Positions 44,781 through 54,377 are shown, counted from the first letter of the stretch. The stretch: 64,000 nt of DNA from Haloechinothrix alba (GCF_900188115.1 NZ_FZNW01000002.1:186001-250000), one strand, 5' to 3'. The notes: generated by a model not told the origin, from the sequence alone. Translations and numbers: made by a program.

Positions 44781-45814
44781 CAGCCGGCACCTCCTTCGCC
44801 CACCTGCGGAAGCGGCAGCGGCGGTGTGTCGTCCTCGGGTGCCAGCCCGAACTCGACTATGTTGACCCTGCTGTCGAACGTGCCCGTGTCGGGGTCGTAA
44901 GTGCCCGTCAGTGACTCGAGCGCGCCGGGAGCCTCCGACAGCGCTTCGGAGAGCGAGTCCCGCTGCTCGGCGAGCACTTCCGCGGTCGTCAGCAACTGCT
45001 CCACATTCTTGCGCACCAGCTCACGGTTGTCCTTGACGAATCCTTCGACATCACCGAGAGCCTGACCGAGCGCAGCGAGGGCGGAACCGAGTTCGTCGCG
45101 CTCGTCGGCGAGGATCTCCGACACGGTGGCCAGCTGCTGGTTGAACGTACGGACCTGCTCGTCGTTGGCCGCGAGCATCCCGCTGAACTCGCGCAGGTTC
45201 TCCACCGTGCCGAACAGATCGTCCTCGGAACCGGACAGCAACCTGCTGGCCTTTCCCAGCTCGTGGATCATCTCGTTGATCACCTCGCCCGTTCCGTCCA
45301 GATTGGTGGCGGTGCTGCTGAGTACGTCGCTGAGCGCACCGTCGGAGTTCAACCCGTCCGGCCCCAGCTGCGCCGCGAAATCGTCCAGGCTCTCCAGGAC
45401 GTCGTCCAGCTCCAGAGGCACCACGGTACGGTCAACCGGGATCACATCGCCGTCGGCGATCTGCGGACCACCCGAATACACCGGAGCCAGTTGGATATAG
45501 CGGTCACTGACCAGGCTGGGTGTCACCACGAGAGCCCCGGCGTCACGGGGTACGGCGACCTCCTCGTCGACCGACATATCGACCCGAACTCGTTCGTCCT
45601 GTGGCTCGACGGACTCGATCGTGCCCACCGCGATGCCGAGCACCCGCACATCCGAACCCGGGTACACGCCGACTCCGCTCGTGAAGTACGCGGTGATCTC
45701 CTTGTGGTGCTCACCGATCCGGACGGCAGTGGTGGTTCCCGCGACGATGAGCATGCCGACAACCGCCAGTAACACGAACCTGGAGTACCTGAACCGCCGC
45801 GTCGTCGTGCTCAT
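44780..45814 (-). CDS. mceD: Mce-family lipid-transport protein MceD
   Basis: A 344-residue protein: membrane anchor (about 11-31), MCE domain about 38-118 (ITAYFTSGVGVYPGSDVRVLGIAVGTIESVEP, SDRYIQLAPVYSGG), helical region about 135-300 and a C-terminal Pro-rich tail. The family's other members and order (A-B-C-D-E-F) fix its place. TGATG junctions on both sides couple translation. Confidence 0.92.
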   Translation of the reverse strand: MSTTTRRFRYSRFVLLAVVGMLIVAGTTTAVRIGEHHKEITAYFTSGVGVYPGSDVRVLGIAVGTIESVEPQDERVRVDMSVDEEVAVPRDAGALVVTPSLVSDRYIQLAPVYSGGPQIADGDVIPVDRTVVPLELDDVLESLDDFAAQLGPDGLNSDGALSDVLSSTATNLDGTGEVINEMIHELGKASRLLSGSEDDLFGTVENLREFSGMLAANDEQVRTFNQQLATVSEILADERDELGSALAALGQALGDVEGFVKDNRELVRKNVEQLLTTAEVLAEQRDSLSEALSEAPGALESLTGTYDPDTGTFDSRVNIVEFGLAPEDDTPPLPLPQVGEGGAG

Positions 45815-46809
45815 CAGCCACCCCCTGATCGCGGCGGGACACAGCTCGCGTCGCCACCGTCGACGAGTCCACAGATATAGCTGTCGATCCAGCCACGAGC
45901 GCTGACCGTGTCACCCATCATGCGGTAGAACGGACCCGCGAGCTCCAGGCTCTCGTTCAGGTGCCGCTGGTTGCGCTCCAGGACCACGGTGACCCGATCC
46001 AGCTGTTCGAGCATGGGTCCGATCTCCTCTTCGTTGTCCTCGACCAGCCCGGACAGCTGCGACGACATCTCGCGAGCTCCGGACAGCAGCTCGCCGATCG
46101 CGTCGCGACGGTCCTCGAGCTCGGCCAGCAACGTCGAACCGTCGCCGATCAGCGCCTCGAACTGCTCGTTGTGCTCGGCGAGGGTGCCGCTGATCTCGTT
46201 GGTATTACTCAGGAGCTCCGCCAGCTCCTCGTCGCGTTCCGAGATGGTCCGCGAGAAGTCCGACAGCCCCTCGAACGAGGCACGTACGTCCTCCGGTGTC
46301 GAGCTGGAGAACGTCTCCGCCATGGTGTCGAACGCCTCGGCCAGCTGCTCCGTATCGATCTCGCCGAACACGACGGCAAGCTCATCGAAGGCATCGTTGA
46401 TGTCGAACGGCGTCACCGAGCGTTCCATCGGGATCCGCTCGCCGGGGTCGAGCTCCGCACTACCGAGCGGGTCGAGCGACAGGCTCTTCTGGCCGAGCGC
46501 GGTCTTGATCGTGATCGCGGCGACCGACTTGTCACCGACCCAGACGTCGTCCTCGACACTGAACCGTGCGACCACCCTGTCCGTATCGAGCGCGACGTCG
46601 GTGACCTCGCCGACCTCGACACCTGCTACCAGCACGTCGTCGCCTGCCGCGAGCCCTGCCGCCTCCGCGAACTCGGCCGTGTAAGTCTGTCCGCCTGCCA
46701 CGAGCGGAAGACGATCCCAGTTGAGCGCGCCGAGGAACAACGCGATCATCACCGTGGCACCGACCAGACCCACGGCGATGGGGTTACGAGCCCTGAACGG
46801 CTTGATCAT
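45814..46809 (-). CDS. mceC: Mce-family lipid-transport protein MceC
   Basis: A 331-residue protein from ATG 46809, which shares one base with the mceB stop (TGATG). An N-terminal helix (about 12-32) anchors the MCE domain (about 40-120; YTAEFAEAAGLAAGDDVLVAGVEVGEVTDV, LGQKSLSLDPLGSAEL), followed by a helical region and a C-terminus with two Cys (YICGLVDGGDASC) that can form a disulfide. An in-frame GTG directly upstream is the alternative start. Confidence 0.92.
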   Translation of the reverse strand: MIKPFRARNPIAVGLVGATVMIALFLGALNWDRLPLVAGGQTYTAEFAEAAGLAAGDDVLVAGVEVGEVTDVALDTDRVVARFSVEDDVWVGDKSVAAITIKTALGQKSLSLDPLGSAELDPGERIPMERSVTPFDINDAFDELAVVFGEIDTEQLAEAFDTMAETFSSSTPEDVRASFEGLSDFSRTISERDEELAELLSNTNEISGTLAEHNEQFEALIGDGSTLLAELEDRRDAIGELLSGAREMSSQLSGLVEDNEEEIGPMLEQLDRVTVVLERNQRHLNESLELAGPFYRMMGDTVSARGWIDSYICGLVDGGDASCVPPRSGGG

Positions 46810-47828
46810 CACCTGCACCTCGCCTCGGTCACCGACAGCCCCGGCACGTCGCCGCCCGGGGGCCGGGCGACTCCCTCGGCCGAGGCCGAGCAGAGGAAGA
46901 TGTTCATCCACGATCCGTAGGACGCGATGCGGCCTACGGTCTCGTACTTGCCCGGAAGGTTGTCGAGCATGGCTTCGAACTCCGGTGTGTTGTCGTTCAG
47001 CGTCGCCGCGAACTCGCCGAGGGCGTCGACAGAGTCGTTCACGACCGGACGCCCGTCGTCGAGAAGTCCCGCGACGCTCTCGGTGAGCACACCCAGCCCT
47101 TCGACCGCGTCACCGATCGGGTCGGCGTCCTCGGCCAATGCCGATGTCAGCTCCTGCGTCGTGGTGATCAACCGGGACATCTCCTCGTCCCGCTCGTTGA
47201 ACTCGCCGAGCACCGCGTTCAGGTTGGAGACCACCCGGCCGATCACCTCGTCACGTTCGGCCAGAGCCGAGGTCAGCGAGCGCACGTGCCGCACGATCCC
47301 GTCCACAGTGCCGCCCTCGCCCTGCAGTACCCGAATCAGCTCGTACGAGAGCTTGTTGACCTGCTCCGGTGACAGCGCCTGGAACAGCGGGCGGAAACCG
47401 TTGAACAGCGCCGTGAGGTCGAGTGCCGGGGTCGTACGTTCGAGTGGTATGACATCGCCCGCCTCCATCGGCTCCCCCGAGCCGCCTTCGCCGTGTTCGA
47501 GCGCGATGTAGCGCTGGCCGATGAGGTTGCGGAACTTGAGCGTGGCCGTTGTCGAGTGCAACAGCTTCCGATCCGCCTCGACGGCGAAGTCGACCTCGGC
47601 GACCCGCCTGTCCACGACACGGATCTCCTCGACCTCGCCCACCCGCACACCGGACATCCGCACGTCGTCGCCGCTGCTGAGCGCGATGGCGTCGGAGAAC
47701 CGGGCACTGTAGCGCACCGTGTCACCGCTACTGCGGTTCGCGATGGTGATCGCGAGGAGACTCGTGGCAAGCAGCGTCACCAGCGTGAATGCCAGGCCTT
47801 TGATCAGCGGTGCGGTCAGGCTTCTCAC
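46809..47828 (-). CDS. mceB: Mce-family lipid-transport protein MceB
   Basis: A 339-residue protein starting at a GTG that overlaps the mceA stop (GTGA). N-terminal helix (about 10-30), MCE domain about 37-118 (YSARFSDAIALSSGDDVRMSGVRVGEVEEI, IGQRYIALEHGEGG), helical region about 130-290, and a C-terminal Cys-containing segment (WMNIFLCSASAEG) typical of MceB proteins. Confidence 0.92.
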   Translation of the reverse strand: MRSLTAPLIKGLAFTLVTLLATSLLAITIANRSSGDTVRYSARFSDAIALSSGDDVRMSGVRVGEVEEIRVVDRRVAEVDFAVEADRKLLHSTTATLKFRNLIGQRYIALEHGEGGSGEPMEAGDVIPLERTTPALDLTALFNGFRPLFQALSPEQVNKLSYELIRVLQGEGGTVDGIVRHVRSLTSALAERDEVIGRVVSNLNAVLGEFNERDEEMSRLITTTQELTSALAEDADPIGDAVEGLGVLTESVAGLLDDGRPVVNDSVDALGEFAATLNDNTPEFEAMLDNLPGKYETVGRIASYGSWMNIFLCSASAEGVARPPGGDVPGLSVTEARCR

Positions 47829-49012
47829 TCCAGTGTCACCTCCGTCCCGCGCAGCAACGGGCCGACGAGCAGGGTGCTCCAGCCGGGAACATCACGGGGC
47901 TCGACACCCTGTGCAGGCGCCAGCAGCTCCGACACGAGCCGGTCCTCCGCGACCGAGTGCGCCATCGGGCTACCGCCACCTCCCGCGGCGGGTGGACATG
48001 CCGACGTCCCGGAACCGGATCCGCCTGCCGACGAAACGTCCTTGACCGTCAGGCGCACGTGCAGGCCCGGTTCCCCGGAACCGGACCCGAGGGCTGCATC
48101 GACGTCGTCGGCCATCGCGGAGGAAGCCTGCGCCAGGCACGGGAAGGTCGACGAATGCTGCGCGAGCAGCTCCAGCGTGGGTTTGCTGTTCGCCGACAGT
48201 TCGATGACATCCTCGCCGTGCGCGGTGAGGAACCCGTCCAGGTCACCGGCGGCCGTGGTAACCGTGCCGATCAGCTCGCGCACGCCGGAACGCTGCTCGA
48301 CAACGGTCTCGCTGAGGGTGGTCATGTGCTCCATCGCGTCGAGGACATCCGGCGCCGCATCATCATAGGTTTCCATGACATCGCCGAACCGCGTGACGTT
48401 CTCCTGGAACGCGTCCATTTCGGGGACCAGCTCGGACAGGTAGGCGTTCAACGAGACGAGGGTGTCGCCGAACGACTCCCCCCTGCCGTCGAGCGCCTGG
48501 GCAACCGATCCAAGCGATGCGGCCAGCTTGTGCGGCCGGACCGCCTGCAATACCGGCATCAGGTCGTTGAGAACCTCCTCCGTCTCGATGGAGGTAGCCG
48601 TCCGCGGGCGCTCGATGACATCACCGGCGCCGAGCGTTGTCCCCGCGGGCTCCTCCGGCATCACGAGCTCGACGTAGCGCGGCCCGAACAGGGTCTTGCG
48701 CACCATCCGCGCGGATACGTTGCTCGGCAGCGATTCCACTTTGTCCGGTTGCAGGCCCAGTTCGATCTCCGCACCGTCGCCACCGGTGCGCACCTCGCGG
48801 ATCTGCCCGACGAGCACGCCCCGTGCCTTGACGTCTCCGTTGACCTTGAGCTGGTTGCCGACCGAGCCTGCCTGCAGCGTCACCGGGATGGTGGAAGCGA
48901 ACTTCTTGTCGTAGATCGCCACCGACAACCATCCCAGTGCGCCGAGAACGAGCAGGAACACCAGCCCCAGTGCCTGCACCTTGGTCCGCGAGGCCGACTC
49001 GTCACCGTTCAT
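47825..49012 (-). CDS. mceA: Mce-family lipid-transport protein MceA
   Basis: First Mce gene after the permeases, 395 residues from ATG 49012, which overlaps the yrbEB stop (ATGA). N-terminal helix (about 13-33), MCE domain about 40-120 (IPVTLQAGSVGNQLKVNGDVKARGVLVGQIREV, FGPRYVELVMPEEPAG), helical region, a Cys in SSTFPCLAQ and a long Gly/Ser-rich linker near the C-terminus, longer than in its siblings. MceA-type proteins bind the lipid; sterol, fatty acid or phospholipid cannot be told apart here. Confidence 0.92.
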   Translation of the reverse strand: MNGDESASRTKVQALGLVFLLVLGALGWLSVAIYDKKFASTIPVTLQAGSVGNQLKVNGDVKARGVLVGQIREVRTGGDGAEIELGLQPDKVESLPSNVSARMVRKTLFGPRYVELVMPEEPAGTTLGAGDVIERPRTATSIETEEVLNDLMPVLQAVRPHKLAASLGSVAQALDGRGESFGDTLVSLNAYLSELVPEMDAFQENVTRFGDVMETYDDAAPDVLDAMEHMTTLSETVVEQRSGVRELIGTVTTAAGDLDGFLTAHGEDVIELSANSKPTLELLAQHSSTFPCLAQASSAMADDVDAALGSGSGEPGLHVRLTVKDVSSAGGSGSGTSACPPAAGGGGSPMAHSVAEDRLVSELLAPAQGVEPRDVPGWSTLLVGPLLRGTEVTLE

Positions 49013-49851
49013 CCCGCCACCCGCACAGTCGTCGTCGAACCCCAGATCGCCAAGCTCAGGAAGAAGTCGAGCACGGCCACGAGCACGATCGACGTACGCA
49101 CCGACCTGCCCACCGCGACACCGACACCGGCAGGGCCGCCGCTCGCCCGGTACCCGTAGAAGCAGTGCGTCAGGATGATCCCGACGCTGAAGACGAGCAC
49201 CTTCCCGAACGACCACAACACGTCCTCGGGAGGAAGGAACAGGTTGAAGTAGTGGTCATACGTGCCCGCGGACTGTCCGTAGACATAGATCGTCGTCATC
49301 CGCGCCGCGAGGTACGACGTCAGCAACCCGATCACGTACAGCGGGGCGATGGTGATGAAGCCCGCGACGATCCTCGTCGTAATCAGGTACGGCACGCTGC
49401 GCACGCCCATGGCATCCAGCGCGTCGATCTCCTCGGAGATGCGCATCGCACCGAGCTGCGCGGTGAACCCCGATCCCACTGTCGCCGACAGCGCCAGCGC
49501 CGCGACCAGTGGCGCGATCTCCCTGGTGTTGAAGTAGGCGGAGACGAAGCCCGCGAACGCCGCCGTACCGATCTGCTCGAGGGCGGAGTAGCCCTGCAAC
49601 CCGACAACGGTTCCGGTGAACACGGTCATGCCCACCATCACGCCGATCGTCCCGCCGATGACCGCCAGCGCGCCCGAGCCGAAACTGATCTCGGCGAGCA
49701 GCCGCACGATCTCCCGGTAGTACCTGGTGACGGTGAACGGTAGCCAGGCAAGCGCACGCACGTAGAACAGCAACTGGTCGCCGAGGCGCCCCACGGCGTT
49801 CATCGAGCGCTCCACCCGGACCCGGTGCCGCCCGCCCCTGGTCATGACCAC
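49009..49851 (-). CDS. yrbEB: MlaE-family ABC permease YrbEB
   Basis: Second of two permeases in the Mce complex, 280 residues with five to six hydrophobic segments. MlaE/YrbE signature in ALALSATVGSGFTAQLGAMRISEEIDALDAMG, where the Glu-rich stretch contacts the ATPase (MceG). GTG 49851 is eight bases after GGAGG and is preferred to ATG 49845. The MceG ATPase gene is not in this window, as is usual for actinobacteria, where one unlinked mceG serves all mce operons. Confidence 0.93.
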   Translation of the reverse strand: MVMTRGGRHRVRVERSMNAVGRLGDQLLFYVRALAWLPFTVTRYYREIVRLLAEISFGSGALAVIGGTIGVMVGMTVFTGTVVGLQGYSALEQIGTAAFAGFVSAYFNTREIAPLVAALALSATVGSGFTAQLGAMRISEEIDALDAMGVRSVPYLITTRIVAGFITIAPLYVIGLLTSYLAARMTTIYVYGQSAGTYDHYFNLFLPPEDVLWSFGKVLVFSVGIILTHCFYGYRASGGPAGVGVAVGRSVRTSIVLVAVLDFFLSLAIWGSTTTVRVAG

Positions 49852-49854
49852 AGC

Positions 49855-50655
49855 TCACACCTCCTGAGGCGGGACGATCTGGATGTAGATGAGGCTGATC
49901 ACGAAGTTCACGAAGAACAGCAGCAGGAAGGTGATCACGACCGACTGGTTCACCACGTCGCCGACACCTTTCGGTCCGCCGGACGGCCGCAATCCCCGGT
50001 AGGACGCCACCAGGCCGGCGAGGAAACCGAAGACGAGCGCCTTGAGGGTGCCCACCCACAAGTCCGGCAGGTGAGCCAGCGCCGAGAAGCTCGCCAGGAA
50101 GGCACCCGGTGTGCCGCCCTGCATGACGACATTGAAGAAGTAGCCGCCGCACACCCCCACCACGCTGACCATGCCATTGAGCAACGCGGCCACCAGCATG
50201 GTCGCCTGGACGCGAGGTACCATGAGCCGGTGCAGCGGCGACACGCCGAGCACCTCCATGGCCGAGATCTCCTCGCGGATGGTGCGCGAGCCGAGGTCCG
50301 CGCAGATGGCGGCTCCTGCTGCTCCGGAGATCACCAGCGCCGTGACGATCGGGCTCGCCTGCTGCAACACGGCGAGAACGCTCGCGGCGCCGTTGAAGGA
50401 CTCGGCACCGATCTGCTCGGTGAGTGAACCGAGCTGGAGTGTGATCACCGCGCCGAACGGGATCGAGATCAGCGCCGCGGGCAGGATGGACACGCTGGCC
50501 ACGAACCAGAACTGCTGGACGAACTCGCGTACCTGGAACGGCCTGCGGAACATCCCGGCGAACACGTCGAGTCCCATCGCGAACAGCTGCCCGAACTCCC
50601 GCAGCGCACCCCCGATCAGGTCCGCGGGCCGCGTCGTGACTCCACCGGCCATCAT
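49855..50655 (-). CDS. yrbEA: MlaE-family ABC permease YrbEA
   Basis: First permease of the Mce complex, 266 residues. Features: FVQQFWFVASVSILPAALISIPFGAVITLQ in the first helices, SGAAGAAICADLGSRTIREEISAMEVLG (the coupling-helix motif of MlaE) and a C-terminal hydrophobic stretch ending IVPPQEV. It lies 55 bp downstream of the secreted paralogue gene at 50711-51979 with no hairpin between, so that gene is probably the true first gene of the operon. Confidence 0.93.
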   Translation of the reverse strand: MMAGGVTTRPADLIGGALREFGQLFAMGLDVFAGMFRRPFQVREFVQQFWFVASVSILPAALISIPFGAVITLQLGSLTEQIGAESFNGAASVLAVLQQASPIVTALVISGAAGAAICADLGSRTIREEISAMEVLGVSPLHRLMVPRVQATMLVAALLNGMVSVVGVCGGYFFNVVMQGGTPGAFLASFSALAHLPDLWVGTLKALVFGFLAGLVASYRGLRPSGGPKGVGDVVNQSVVITFLLLFFVNFVISLIYIQIVPPQEV

Positions 50656-50710
50656 GTCTCCCGGCCGTACTCGTCGTTACCGGTCCCACAGCGCGACGGG
50701 CTCACGGATC

Positions 50711-51979
50711 TCACTCCCGCTCCGGGCACGTTGCGATGCATCGCGTGGTCAGGGTCGTATCCAGCAGGTTTCCCCCGCCCGACACCAGCCCGGTCATCAA
50801 CGGATCCAACGGCTCGTGCATGCCGCACCCGGTGAATGTGGGGATCGTGTACTCGGAGCGATCCATCCGGCTCTCGGCTCCCTCCGCGAGGTTCACCGTT
50901 CCGGTGATCTCGATGGAAGCGGGAACGCGCGTGCGGCACTCGTCCCCGACCCCGAGCGACACGCCGTCCTGCCGGACATCGCTCAGCAGCACGAACAGCT
51001 CGGCGTCGAGATCGACGTGCGCCTGCTGCTCGGCGAGGTCCAGCTCGGCGTCACCGCTGACCTCACCGTGCTGGACCAGCTCGACCGTGCTCGTTGTCGG
51101 CATGAAGTCGAAGGCCACGAAGTACCCGGCGGACGGCGGGATGTCCAGATCACCCCGCACCTTGTTCTCGCCGTCCTCCTCGTAGATCACGCCGTCGAAG
51201 CGGCCCTGCTCCAACTCCAGGTCGGATCCGAGACCCGCGATATGCGAGACGGCGTCCACATCGAACGACACGTCGAGTTCGATGCCGGGAGCTGCGGGCT
51301 CGGCCATGGTGACCCCGGAGTCGTCGCTCTCGGCGGGATCACCACCGTCATCGGTGGACTCGCCTGGCGATTCGGCGGAACCGGCGACCGTGATCGTGCC
51401 GAGTTCCTCGCCGTGGCCCGTACCCGCGCACTCGATCGGACGCGGCTTCGCGCTTCCGGACGGGTACGCGGTGCCGCCCGCTACCAGCTCGACGAGCTCG
51501 ACCCGAACGGGCCCGGTGTCGGCCGGCGTGTACTCCGGGACGCTGCCGGACAGCGCGACGTCGAGCTCGCCGGACCCGGGAAGGGACACGGCATCGGACA
51601 CCATCCCCTCGACCGGCAGCTCGGTCGTTCGCTCGCCCTGACCGAGGCGGAGGGACGCATCGAGGGCGATGTCGACCTGCTCGACTCCGGACCCGCGCAA
51701 CGCGTCCACCGCGGCGGACGGCAGCGTGACCGCGGCCTCGACCGGCGGGAGCTCGACGTCCTGCCCCTCGGCGACAGTATCGGGTAGGGCGCCGGTGAAC
51801 CCGAGGACCGCGTCGAACCCGGCACCCGAGCCTGCCGAGCAACGGGTCCCGCTCTCGAACGACACGTCACCCGCCGTCGCGGCGCCCGCGACCAGCGCGG
51901 CGGAGCCGACGGCGAGCGCGGTCGCGAAGGCCGCCGATACGGCTCTCGCCGGGACCTTCCGAGACCGAGGCAATTTCAT
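50711..51979 (-). CDS. Secreted protein, paralogue of 40608-42068, leading the Mce operon
   Basis: A 422-residue exported protein of unknown function. ATG 51979 opens a classic signal peptide (KLPRSRK...ALVAGAATAGD); an upstream in-frame start at 52036 would bury it. First beta-rich domain about 38-200 with two Cys (GTRCSAG, PIECAGT), a low-complexity acidic linker (ESTDDGGDPAESDDSG), second beta-rich domain about 230-415 with GDECRTRVP, YTIPTFTGCG and TRCIATC. The second domain matches that of the protein at 40608-42068; the linker here replaces the Ig-like module there. It precedes yrbEA by 55 bp on the same strand. It may be an accessory factor of lipid import. Confidence 0.8.
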   Translation of the reverse strand: MKLPRSRKVPARAVSAAFATALAVGSAALVAGAATAGDVSFESGTRCSAGSGAGFDAVLGFTGALPDTVAEGQDVELPPVEAAVTLPSAAVDALRGSGVEQVDIALDASLRLGQGERTTELPVEGMVSDAVSLPGSGELDVALSGSVPEYTPADTGPVRVELVELVAGGTAYPSGSAKPRPIECAGTGHGEELGTITVAGSAESPGESTDDGGDPAESDDSGVTMAEPAAPGIELDVSFDVDAVSHIAGLGSDLELEQGRFDGVIYEEDGENKVRGDLDIPPSAGYFVAFDFMPTTSTVELVQHGEVSGDAELDLAEQQAHVDLDAELFVLLSDVRQDGVSLGVGDECRTRVPASIEITGTVNLAEGAESRMDRSEYTIPTFTGCGMHEPLDPLMTGLVSGGGNLLDTTLTTRCIATCPERE

Positions 51980-52172
51980 GTGCGCGAGTTCCCGTTTTCC
52001 GAACGACGCGGACAGGGGAATGAACCCTGCCGGCAAAATCCTTAATGGACCAAAACGTTGCGTTCCCGGAAACCTTATACGCGGGCTGCGGCGACCACAA
52101 CACTTCGCAAAAATCCCCCCAGCCGGACCGGGCGCACCCCGGAATTCTTGTCACCGGCACGCGAAACCGGCG

Positions 52173-52210
52173 CGGCCGGATTGTCAGGCAGCTACCACGA
52201 AATCCGGCCG
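52173..52210 (-). terminator. Terminator hairpin after the SRPBCC-ligase gene
   Basis: CGGCCGGATT (52173-52182) pairs perfectly with AATCCGGCCG (52201-52210) around an 18-nt loop, 39 bp past the minus-strand stop at 52249. It separates the ligase transcript from the Mce operon. The rest of 51980-52248 should hold the Mce operon promoter. Confidence 0.6.
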
Positions 52211-52248
52211 GTTCGGCGTGGATCCTGCGACCGGCGACCACCAGATGG

Positions 52249-54333
52249 TCAGAACCGCGACGCCAGCCACTGTGTCTCCATCAACCGGTGTTTGAGGAGC
52301 TTACCGGTCGGGTTCCTGGGAAGCTCGTCGGTGAAGACGACGTCGCGTGGTACGGCGAACCGCGGCAGCCGGTGCCGGACGTATGCCCGGACCATCCCGG
52401 CGTCCAGTCGCGCACCGTCGTGCAGGACGATGTAGGCGGCGAGCCGCTGCCCGAACTCGTCGTCGTCGACACCGACGACCGCTACGTCCGCCACCTGCGG
52501 CAGGTAGGCCAGCGCCTCTTCGACGGTGCGCGGGAAGACGTTCTCGCCACCCGAGATGACCATCTCGTCCTGCCTGCCGGATACGAACAACCGTCCGTTC
52601 GCGTCCACGTACCCGAGATCGCCCGTATCCATCAGGGAATCACGGACCTCGCGGCTGCTGCCGTCGGTATAGCCGTGGAACAGCATCTCGTTGCCGACGA
52701 AGATGCGGCCGGTCGCGCCTGGCGGCACCGGTGCGCCGTCGACGTCCAGGATGCCCAGGCGGGTTCCCAGCGGCGGCTTCCCCGCCGTCGTCGGCGCGGC
52801 CCGCAGGTCCGCGGGATCGGCCACGGTGCCCCACGAGACCTCGGTCGAACCGTAGAAGTTGTACAGCACATCGCCGAAGGTGTCCATGAACTCCGTTACC
52901 AGTGCCCCGGACATCGCGGACCCGCTGCTGGCGACCACGCGCAGGCTCGAGGTGTCATACCTCTGCCGCACCTCCGCAGGTAGATCGAGAATCCGCCGGA
53001 GCATGATCGGGATGGCGAACAGCGCAGTGCACTGCTGCTCCGCGATCGTTCGCAGGCACGCCTCGGCGTCGAAGCGCTCCTGCAGCACCACGGTCGCCCG
53101 CAGTGGAGTAGTGATGAGCATTCCCGCCATGCCCCAGGCATGAAAGATCGGTGCGGAGATCAGCATGCGTTCGCCCACCCGCAGCGGGATCCTCGACAGC
53201 ATCGCCGCGACACTGCCGAGTCCCTTCGACGACGGGCGCAACGCACCGCGCGGGGTACCGCTCGTACCCGAGGTCATCACCACTACCGAGCCCGGCCGGG
53301 CCGGTGGTTTCCGCCCGGCACGCGAGACGGTCGTGCGCAGCGAGCGCACCGTCAGGCCCGCGGCGCCACCGGCGCCCGGCCCGGTCGTGATCAGCTGGAC
53401 GCCGTCCGGCAGGTAACGCACGAGCGGCTCGAAGTCCTCGTCCAGGATCACCGTGCCCACGCCGTGCTCGTCGACGGCATCCTCCACCTGCTGACCGGCG
53501 AGAGCGGTATTGAGCAACACCACCGAAGCGCCGAGCTTCCCGCAGGCGAGCACGCTCTCCATCATGGCGATGTGGTTACGCGCGAGCACGCCGACGGTGC
53601 TACGTGGGCCGACACCGACGCCTGCCAACCCCGCAGCCAGCCGGTCGGTGCGGTGGTCGATCTCGCCGTAGGTACACGACGACGCACCGTCGACCAGCGC
53701 GGTACGGCCGGGTTCTCGCGCCGCCGCGGCAGAGTACCCGCCCACCAGCGTGTATCCCCACCTGCCGACGGATCGCAGCTGCGCAAGTACCCGGTCCGGC
53801 CGCCCCGGACCGACCACACCCGAACGCATCAGGGTACGCAGCACGCCGGCCCCGTACCCGCCCGAGGTGCCACGGTTGACCACGTACGCCCCGGAGTCCC
53901 CCGCGAGGTACGCACGGACCCGTGCGAGCGCCGCCCGCATCCACGACCTGATGCGGCCCTTCGACCACTCGTGCCCGCCGGGTACCGGCAGACGCGGGTT
54001 GAAGAACACGAGAGCCAGTCGCGTACGGCCTGCGCCGAGCGGGGAGAGGTGTACCGATACCCACGATCCGGTGTCCGGGATCGTCGCGAGCACGAGCTTC
54101 TCCGCCTGCCGGTTGATCAGCGCCTGCAACCGGAACTCCGTGACTCCCTCGCTGCCACGGTCGACACGCACGTGATAGGTGGTGCCGTGCACCGGATCGT
54201 GCGACGGGACCCGCTCGCAGGAGCTGATCCCCGTGAAGAACCTGGGATAGACCTCGGGGTCGCCGAGAATCTCCCACAACCTCGCGGGGGCATGGTCGAC
54301 CAGCGCGTCGAAGGCTACATAATCGGATGACAT
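52249..54333 (-). CDS. SRPBCC-domain / acyl-activating (AMP-forming) ligase fusion
   Basis: A 694-residue two-domain enzyme. Residues about 1-150 form an SRPBCC (START-like) lipid-pocket domain: VAFDALVDHAPARLWEILGDPEVYPRFF, WVSVHLSPLGAGRTRLALVFF. Residues about 190-690 are a full AMP-forming acyl-CoA synthetase: VVVMTSGTSGTPRGAL, the pyrophosphate-region NFYGSTEVSWG, DTGDLGYVDANGRLFVSGRQDEMVISGGENV and the catalytic Lys in PRNPTGKLLK. Ligases of this kind are usually free-standing, so a START-like pocket fused in front is unusual and could hold or present the acyl substrate. It lies 234 bp beyond the glycosyltransferase gene with its own promoter and terminator. Substrate unknown. Confidence 0.88.
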   Translation of the reverse strand: MSSDYVAFDALVDHAPARLWEILGDPEVYPRFFTGISSCERVPSHDPVHGTTYHVRVDRGSEGVTEFRLQALINRQAEKLVLATIPDTGSWVSVHLSPLGAGRTRLALVFFNPRLPVPGGHEWSKGRIRSWMRAALARVRAYLAGDSGAYVVNRGTSGGYGAGVLRTLMRSGVVGPGRPDRVLAQLRSVGRWGYTLVGGYSAAAAREPGRTALVDGASSCTYGEIDHRTDRLAAGLAGVGVGPRSTVGVLARNHIAMMESVLACGKLGASVVLLNTALAGQQVEDAVDEHGVGTVILDEDFEPLVRYLPDGVQLITTGPGAGGAAGLTVRSLRTTVSRAGRKPPARPGSVVVMTSGTSGTPRGALRPSSKGLGSVAAMLSRIPLRVGERMLISAPIFHAWGMAGMLITTPLRATVVLQERFDAEACLRTIAEQQCTALFAIPIMLRRILDLPAEVRQRYDTSSLRVVASSGSAMSGALVTEFMDTFGDVLYNFYGSTEVSWGTVADPADLRAAPTTAGKPPLGTRLGILDVDGAPVPPGATGRIFVGNEMLFHGYTDGSSREVRDSLMDTGDLGYVDANGRLFVSGRQDEMVISGGENVFPRTVEEALAYLPQVADVAVVGVDDDEFGQRLAAYIVLHDGARLDAGMVRAYVRHRLPRFAVPRDVVFTDELPRNPTGKLLKHRLMETQWLASRF

Positions 54334-54377
54334 GCCGTAGCGCCTTCCCACGAGTGCCCACCCTGACAGTGCACTCC

